A stretch of DNA of 40,028 nt, taken from positions 1 through 40,028 of the forward strand of contig JAHBWG010000084.1 of NCBI GenBank assembly GCA_019637095.1, in the 5' to 3' direction. Below are positions 35,052 to 40,028 of this stretch, in pieces. The notes under the pieces are model-generated. The model made no database searches, was not told where the DNA came from, and saw nothing but the letters and a program-made list of their open reading frames with translations. Each line of letters begins with the position of its first letter. The first letter of the stretch is position 1. The position numbers and the translations under genes were made by a program. The DNA is from Sandaracinaceae bacterium (GTDB taxonomy: Bacteria > Myxococcota_A > Polyangia > Polyangiales > Sandaracinaceae).

Positions 35052-38000
35052 TCAGTCCTCGAGGAGTCTCCTCAGCTCCTCGTCCACGTCGAAGGGGGGA
35101 GGCTCCGGCGACCGAGTGCTCCGATCGAAGACCTCGGCGAGGGCTCCCGCGAAGTCCTCCGATACCCCCGAGAGCTCGGGCCGGCTGAAGAACGCGCGCG
35201 CCACGCTCGCCCATTGACCGATGAACTGGCGGTGGCCGGCCGGGGCGCGATGCTGGTTGAAGAGATTCGACAACATCCCGCCGGCGAGCTGACCGAGCTT
35301 GGACGGGGTGTCTCGGTAGGGTCGAAGTCGCGGCAGTTCGTCTCGGCCTGCCTCGCTGTCCACGGTCACGATCCATGCCAGCGCGAACCCATCGATCCAA
35401 GCCTGCGTCGATCGCGGCTCCCTCAGCGTGCGCCAAATCCCCAACCATCGCTCCCATCGGTAAAGCTCGGGGTAGGCGGGGAGGAGCCAACGCGAGAAGC
35501 GCGCCGCGTTCACCGTACGCACGCTCAGGCCCGGCCAGGGAACGACCCGCCCCGTCAGAGCGTGGCGATCCACCGCGCAACGCGTGACGGAGCCCGCGGC
35601 GACATGCGCGTCCCAGAGGAGGCGGAGCGCGTAGTCCTGCAACGGGGTCAGCTCCTCGTCGGACGAGTCCCCCAGGACTTGGACTTCGACCCTTCGACGA
35701 AGCCGTACGGTGGTCGCCTCGACCTCGAAGGCTTGGGCCGCGCTGAACGGTCCACCCACCAACCTGGCCACCGGCGCCATCACCTGGTCGTCGAGACCTC
35801 GTGGCGGGGGCGGTCCACCGAGAGCGCCGTAGACCTGCTCCATCACATCGGGTCCGACGACGCCAGCGTCCTCGCGAGCGTCGGCGCTTTCAACCGCCTC
35901 CCGCAGCTCGCGGAGCGCAGGCGGGGAGAAGCTCTCGAAGGTTCGGCGACGCTGAGGGGAGGCGGTCGCGAGCCTCGCCAGCGACTCCGTACGCGCTGAA
36001 CATCTACCGAGCATCTCGAGCAAGGCTTCGCGAATCGTGCCGGGTTCGTACTCGGATGACCAGCGATGCTCGGCGTACGTTCGGTCCATGATGCGAGCGA
36101 AGCTCTCGACCTGGCCCTGCGAGGAGTCCCCGTGGACGCGCCTCGTCGCGAGCAGCCAACGCCGCCGTCGTGCTTGTGCGTCGCTCGGGATCCACTCGTC
36201 CGCCTGGAGGCGACCCAGCAGGTCATTTGCGCTCGCGGGGTCGAGGCCGGCCTCGGGGAGGGCCAGGAGAAACAGAGCCTCGCGACACCACTCGGCGACC
36301 GCGCCCTTGGGAACCTCCGCGAGCTGGGCGATGAGGTCGCTCCAGGCTCTTGCGCCTCCAACTTGGACGTGGTGCTGGCTCCCCGTCTCGACGGCGAGCA
36401 GCAGGTCCGCATACCTTCGCGCCAGAAAGGCGGGTGACTCGACCTCGGCGGACTCCGCGATCCCGCGCCAACGGTGGAAGAACTGCAAGTAGGTCTCGAA
36501 GTCGCGCCATCGCGGAAGTGGCCAAGCCGCCCGAGAGATCTCGCCCTCGACATCGTGGTCGCAGAACACGACGTAAGCACGCTGGACGTCCGCCAGGAGG
36601 ATGCGCGCGTGGTCCTCGTGGAGGTCACCGTGGTTCGCCAGCAGCAGACCGTAGGCGTGTGCGAGCCGCTCCGGGAGGGGCGGTTCCGCGTGCGCCACCA
36701 GAGGAGCTGGGTGGACGGAGGCGGTCTCCACGCCGCTCTCGGTTGCCGCGCGATCGAGGTCGACGGGCTCGCCGTCGTCCGCGAGGTCCGCGCTCCCCTC
36801 CGCTACCCCCGGCTCGAGCTGGTCGAAGAGATTGCCGACGGTCGTGCGGCGGCGTACCTCCGGTGAGGGGGGCGGCCGATAGCGTACCGGGCTCAGGTCC
36901 GTCAGCTCGGCGTGGAGGGATGGAGACCACTGCACCCAGAGAGCTCCCGGTTGCCCAGGGCGGGCGCGGGCACGACCATCGAAGGTGACCCGCAAGCGGA
37001 CCACCCCGGGTCGGGCGGTGAAGCCACCCGTGGTCGGTCGCACGGACTTGCGCAGGATCCGCCGCGTCGACTCGGTGACCGTGGAATGCTCGAGCGCCGT
37101 GTTCCAGACGTGCTTCACCCAGAGCGCTGGCGAGCGCGACGGCAGCCGCTCGAGCTCCGCTTTCAAGGAAACCGCTTCGCGCAGGTTCTCGGGCAGGCCC
37201 TGCGCGAGCAGGTGGTCCGCGAGCCCGAGGCGTCGCCGGAGTGCATCGTACCCGCTCTCGTCGTCCCCCGCGGCGCGGGGTAGGAGGAGCTCGAGGCGCT
37301 CCTCTGGCGTCAGCGGAGGCAAGGTGGCGCGGTCAGTGACCGGGAGGTGCTTGTCGAGGTACTGGCGCGCGAGGGTGTCGGCGAGCTCGGAGACTTCCGG
37401 CACGCGCGCGGTCAAGAGCGCGGGCGGTGAGCGGTGTCCGAGCGATCCGCGAAAGGCATCCCGCAGCACGGCGTCGAACAGCTCGAGGTGGCCGGTGAGC
37501 ACGTACGCGACGCGAGGGTGGCGCAGCATCCGCAGCATGTCGAGGAGTTCGAGGCAACGCCGCGGCTGCATGTCGGCGTCGTCGATCGGGATGACGAGCA
37601 GGGGTCTCTTGCGCCTGGGATCGAGCTCGCGCAGCGCTTCGACCGTCGCGTTCACGAGATCATGGAAGCTCGCTTCGACGTCCGCGCGGCGCGCTCCGGC
37701 CTCTTCGAGCTCCTCGACGAAGGCGTTCGCGTCCGCGGCGCGGCCACTCCCGGGGCGCGCGAAGCCTAACGCCGCATCGCGGGCGAAGCGCCGCCAGGCG
37801 GTTCGCGCCGCGTGCTCGTGGCCCAGCCAAGACGCCGGGGGCTCACGCTCCGCGGCGGGGGCGGAGCTCGACCGCGCTTCCAGGTGCTCCACGATGCCCA
37901 GGAGGGCGGAGGGAATCTCGAGCACGAGGCTGCGGCCCTCGGGGAACGGTCGCAGGTCGAGGATCCGGAGCGGGTACACCGCGACGTCGGCGAGCCTCCC

Positions 38001-38378
38001 GGCGCGTGCGACTCGCGCGCTGGTGGGGTGGGGCGGCGGAGCGATGGGAGGCGCGTTGATTGCGTGGCGGAGCTCGTCGAGCAGGGCGATCAGCGCCGTC
38101 GTCTTGCCCGACCCGCGCGCGCCGTCGATCAGGAAGCACTGGTTGTAGCGGATGGCATCCGGGACGAACAGGAAGGACCGCAGCTCCGTAGCGGGGTCGT
38201 GGCGCTCGCGCACCGTTGCCCCTGCCCGGGGCAGGCTCGCCGAGGGATCGCTCGACGCCAGCCAGACGAGGTGCCCGACGAGCTTCGCGACGACGTCCTC
38301 CTGCGATTGCGTGAGCGGATCTTCCGCCGTCGGCAGTGCCGTGTCGACGTGCGGGCGGTAGGCTTGGTCGTCACTCAT
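35052..38378 (-). CDS. rdrA: RdrA: large P-loop ATPase of a RADAR system
   Basis: An 1108-residue cytoplasmic ATPase. Walker A is GARGSGKTT (86-94) and Walker B-like LLVIPIDDAD (260-269), with a sensor-like YVLTGHLELF segment near 292-301. After residue 400 the sequence is helical and lacks familiar domains, which fits RdrA. Known RdrA assembles as a ring and associates with RdrB shells to trigger deamination during phage infection. No signal peptide or membrane segment. This is the first gene of the operon. GC is lower than in the lipoxygenase genes (65% in line 36061-36120), suggesting horizontal transfer. The identification rests on the pair of genes rather than on this protein alone. Confidence 0.82.
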   Translation of the reverse strand: MSDDQAYRPHVDTALPTAEDPLTQSQEDVVAKLVGHLVWLASSDPSASLPRAGATVRERHDPATELRSFLFVPDAIRYNQCFLIDGARGSGKTTALIALLDELRHAINAPPIAPPPHPTSARVARAGRLADVAVYPLRILDLRPFPEGRSLVLEIPSALLGIVEHLEARSSSAPAAEREPPASWLGHEHAARTAWRRFARDAALGFARPGSGRAADANAFVEELEEAGARRADVEASFHDLVNATVEALRELDPRRKRPLLVIPIDDADMQPRRCLELLDMLRMLRHPRVAYVLTGHLELFDAVLRDAFRGSLGHRSPPALLTARVPEVSELADTLARQYLDKHLPVTDRATLPPLTPEERLELLLPRAAGDDESGYDALRRRLGLADHLLAQGLPENLREAVSLKAELERLPSRSPALWVKHVWNTALEHSTVTESTRRILRKSVRPTTGGFTARPGVVRLRVTFDGRARARPGQPGALWVQWSPSLHAELTDLSPVRYRPPPSPEVRRRTTVGNLFDQLEPGVAEGSADLADDGEPVDLDRAATESGVETASVHPAPLVAHAEPPLPERLAHAYGLLLANHGDLHEDHARILLADVQRAYVVFCDHDVEGEISRAAWPLPRWRDFETYLQFFHRWRGIAESAEVESPAFLARRYADLLLAVETGSQHHVQVGGARAWSDLIAQLAEVPKGAVAEWCREALFLLALPEAGLDPASANDLLGRLQADEWIPSDAQARRRRWLLATRRVHGDSSQGQVESFARIMDRTYAEHRWSSEYEPGTIREALLEMLGRCSARTESLARLATASPQRRRTFESFSPPALRELREAVESADAREDAGVVGPDVMEQVYGALGGPPPPRGLDDQVMAPVARLVGGPFSAAQAFEVEATTVRLRRRVEVQVLGDSSDEELTPLQDYALRLLWDAHVAAGSVTRCAVDRHALTGRVVPWPGLSVRTVNAARFSRWLLPAYPELYRWERWLGIWRTLREPRSTQAWIDGFALAWIVTVDSEAGRDELPRLRPYRDTPSKLGQLAGGMLSNLFNQHRAPAGHRQFIGQWASVARAFFSRPELSGVSEDFAGALAEVFDRSTRSPEPPPFDVDEELRRLLED

Positions 38379-38664
38379 CGACCGCGCTCCGGGGTCCAGG
38401 CGTTGGCGTTCGCGAGTCGACCGTCGGGCTCGCGCCGGTCGTCGGCTGCACCCGCGCCGTTCGTGAGCTCGTGAGTTGGGCCGCGGACATCGTTGGAGCC
38501 GAGCATGCGACTCCTCGTAGAGTACCAGCGCAGCGCAGCGGTGCGCTGCGAAAGTTCGAGTCGGCGGAAGCGCACCGCACCCTCGCGCGTGGAGCCTCGG
38601 AGTCGGCGGTCGACCGAGCGTCTTTGCTCATGTCGAGCTTGGTGATTCCGCGCGAAGTCTTTAC
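38379..38664. other. Intergenic region upstream of rdrA
   Basis: The divergent spacer between rdrA (leftward) and the terminal gene (rightward); it should hold the rdrA promoter, which I could not locate. It contains a 7-bp perfect hairpin (cgcagcg, loop gtg, cgctgcg; 38534-38550) without a T-run. This could be an operator or simply GC-rich chance. No gene here. Confidence 0.35.
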
Positions 38665-38696
38665 CTTGACATCTGTTCAGGCGTCTGCCACGTTAT
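38665..38696 (+). promoter_or_regulatory. Promoter overlapping a LexA-box-like site
   Basis: A perfect -35 box TTGACA (38666-38671) is followed by a weak -10 candidate cgttat (38691-38696, 19-base spacer). The stretch CTTGACATCTGTTCAGG (38665-38681) agrees at 15 of 17 positions with the Myxococcus xanthus LexA motif CTRHAMRYBYGTTCAGS as I remember it, including the full GTTCAGG end. A repressor bound here would cover the -35 box. The driven gene starts at 38719. Confidence 0.45.
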
Positions 38697-38718
38697 CCCT
38701 GGTTCTGTTGGGGGCTCG

Positions 38719-40028
38719 ATGCTCGAACCGCTCTCTCTCGACGACGATGAGCTACGCGCGATGGACGAGGAGCTCGCGCGCCTCGCGCGGTGCAACGTAC
38801 GTGACCGGCTCGCGCTGGGCGTGGCGCTCCATCGGCTCGGCAAGGGGTTTCAGGAGCTCGGGTTCCGCTCCTTCGCGATGTACGTTCGCGAGCGGGTGTC
38901 GCAGGGTGCGCGCTGGTGCGGTGACACGCGCGCGCTCGCGCGGCGGCTCGAGGAGCGGCCCGTCATCCGAGCGGCGCTGGTCTCGGGGCGCATCGGCTGG
39001 TCGATGGCCGAGATGCTGGCGCGCCACGTCGGCCCGGACGACGAGGCGGAGCTGCTCGCGGCGGTCGAGGGTGCGACCGTGCGTGAGGTGCGCGAGGCGC
39101 TGCGCACGGCAGGAGGCGAGGTCGCGGCCGAGGAAGACGAGGCGTACTGCACCGTCGATCTCCCGGTGACGGCTTCGGAGCTGCTCGCGCTGGAAGCCAC
39201 GAAGGCGGCCATCGAGCACGTCAACGGCGGGGTGGTCGAGCCGGGGCACTGGCTGGAGTGCCTGGTCTTCGAGGGCGCCTCGACGCTCTTCGCGAAGCGG
39301 CCGGACCTCGCGTCGCAGTACGAGCGGTTCGCGCCCACGGCGCGGCGGGAGCGAGGGCTCGTCGAGGAGCCGGTGCCGGCGCGGCGCGCGGTGACGGACG
39401 AAGCGTGCGTCGAGGAGCCCGTCGAGGCCGACGACCCGGTGGCGCTCGACGCGGTCGTGCGCGACGTGGGCGCGCGGCTCGCGAGCCGTGACCTCTGGCT
39501 CGGCGCGCTGCTCTCGCGCTTCATGCTCGCGCGCGGATGGGTGGCCCTCGGCTACGCGTCCGAGCAGTCGTACTTCGACGAGCGGCTCGGGCTCGCGCGC
39601 TCGACCGCCCGCGGGCGGATCACGCTCGCGCGGCGGGTGGAGCACTTGGAGCGGCTCGGCGACGCGGTGCGCGACGGCGAGGTGGGCTATGAGCAAGCGT
39701 CGCTGATCGCGCGCGTGGCCGGGCCCGACACGATCGACGCGTGGGTCACTCGCGCCAAGGCGCGGACCTACGTGCACCTCGCCGAGGAGGTCCGCGCCGT
39801 CGAGCTGCTCGCGCGGGTCGAAGGGGCGCCCGCGCGGCACCTCGCGCCGCCCGACGACGACGAGCTCGAGGCCGTCATCGCCTTCGAGCGCGCCGTGCTG
39901 AGCGGCGAGCTGCTCGCGAACGCGGCCCGCGAGGCGGGCGCGGACTCGGAGGTGCGCAATGACGCGGTCCAGATGTCCGGGAGTGCCGCCGAGGACGCCG
40001 GCGCAGTCCAGATGTCCGTAGGTCTCCC
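38719..40028 (+). CDS. DUF222/HNH-type family protein, 5' part (runs off the window)
   Basis: An ATG at 38719 opens a frame that stays open through the window end, at least 436 codons. The protein is helical with two similar halves: RDRLALGVALHRLGKGFQEL with FRSFAMYVRERV (about 27-59), and RDLWLGALLSRFMLARGW with YASEQSYFDERL (about 258-291). The second half is followed by RSTARGRITLARRVEHL, a helix-turn-helix-like segment. I recall this layout from myxobacterial proteins annotated as HNH endonucleases, which carry the nuclease motif at the C-terminus, beyond this window. No HNH motif is visible here. Transcribed divergently from rdrA behind a LexA-box-like promoter. Confidence 0.7.
   Translation, partial: MLEPLSLDDDELRAMDEELARLARCNVRDRLALGVALHRLGKGFQELGFRSFAMYVRERVSQGARWCGDTRALARRLEERPVIRAALVSGRIGWSMAEMLARHVGPDDEAELLAAVEGATVREVREALRTAGGEVAAEEDEAYCTVDLPVTASELLALEATKAAIEHVNGGVVEPGHWLECLVFEGASTLFAKRPDLASQYERFAPTARRERGLVEEPVPARRAVTDEACVEEPVEADDPVALDAVVRDVGARLASRDLWLGALLSRFMLARGWVALGYASEQSYFDERLGLARSTARGRITLARRVEHLERLGDAVRDGEVGYEQASLIARVAGPDTIDAWVTRAKARTYVHLAEEVRAVELLARVEGAPARHLAPPDDDELEAVIAFERAVLSGELLANAAREAGADSEVRNDAVQMSGSAAEDAGAVQMSVGL
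39967..40018 (+). repeat. In-frame repeat at the window end
   Basis: gtccagatgtccg occurs at 39967-39979 and again 39 bases later at 40006-40018, in the same frame, so the peptide AVQMS recurs every 13 residues. Because the window ends here, the number of copies is unknown. It looks like a repeat-built linker ahead of the missing C-terminal domain. Confidence 0.5.

Noticed and set aside
38534-38550. 7-bp hairpin upstream of rdrA as a terminator
   Set aside because: It lies between divergent genes and has no T-run; more likely chance or an operator.
1-40028. CRISPR arrays, rRNA, tRNA, insertion sequences and attachment sites
   Set aside because: I looked for regularly spaced repeats, transposase motifs (DDE patterns, paired terminal repeats) and conserved RNA stretches and found none I can support.

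Overview
The window is very GC-rich bacterial DNA (about 80% GC in 60-base lines I counted inside the lipoxygenase genes). It carries eukaryote-like Ser/Thr kinases, DUF2330, MYXO-CTERM-like C-terminal tails and lipoxygenases. Together these point to a myxobacterium (Myxococcota, Polyangia, perhaps Sandaracinaceae-like). That placement is inference; no rRNA, tRNA or other marker gene is present.

Layout. 1-2.5 kb: the start of a leftward gene cut by the window edge, a small membrane protein, and a polytopic membrane protein whose reading frame breaks near 1520. 2.5-3.4 kb: a HEPN/MNT (HepT/MntA-type) toxin-antitoxin pair. 3.96-14.5 kb: a leftward four-gene operon of three tandem lipoxygenase paralogues followed by a 1774-residue Ser/Thr kinase-AAA ATPase-GAF-nucleotide cyclase. 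14.7-17.1 kb: an inverted repeat, a DUF2330 exported protein and a 49-residue protein. 17.1-18.7 kb: a VapBC-type module and a second small, possibly PemK-like pair. 18.8-26.7 kb: a run of exported proteins: two related envelope proteins in divergent orientation, a lipoprotein, a di-heme c-type cytochrome lipoprotein, a LamG plus metallophosphoesterase lipoprotein and a Cys-rich protein. 26.7-31.4 kb: a leftward, overlapping signalling cassette of sensor kinase, Rcp1/CheY-like regulator, receiver-histidine kinase and Ser/Thr kinase-receiver. 31.5-32.3 kb: a short relic resembling a dehydrogenase C-terminus and a hypothetical gene. 32.4-38.4 kb: a RADAR anti-phage locus, rdrA then rdrB. 38.7-40.0 kb: the 5' part of a gene related to DUF222/HNH-type proteins, behind a promoter that overlaps a match to the myxobacterial LexA box.

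How the genes fit together. The lipoxygenases and the kinase-cyclase are so tightly spaced (gaps of 3 and 7 nt, one GTGA overlap) that they are probably co-translated. This suggests oxidised fatty-acid production tied to a large signalling protein. The 26.7-31.4 kb cassette is coupled by overlaps of 4, 8 and 4 nt and can be read as a phosphorelay ending in a Ser/Thr kinase with its own receiver domain. RADAR, two or three toxin-antitoxin-like modules and the possibly damage-inducible terminal gene give the window a defence flavour. The RADAR genes are visibly lower in GC (65-68% in the two lines counted), which fits horizontal acquisition.
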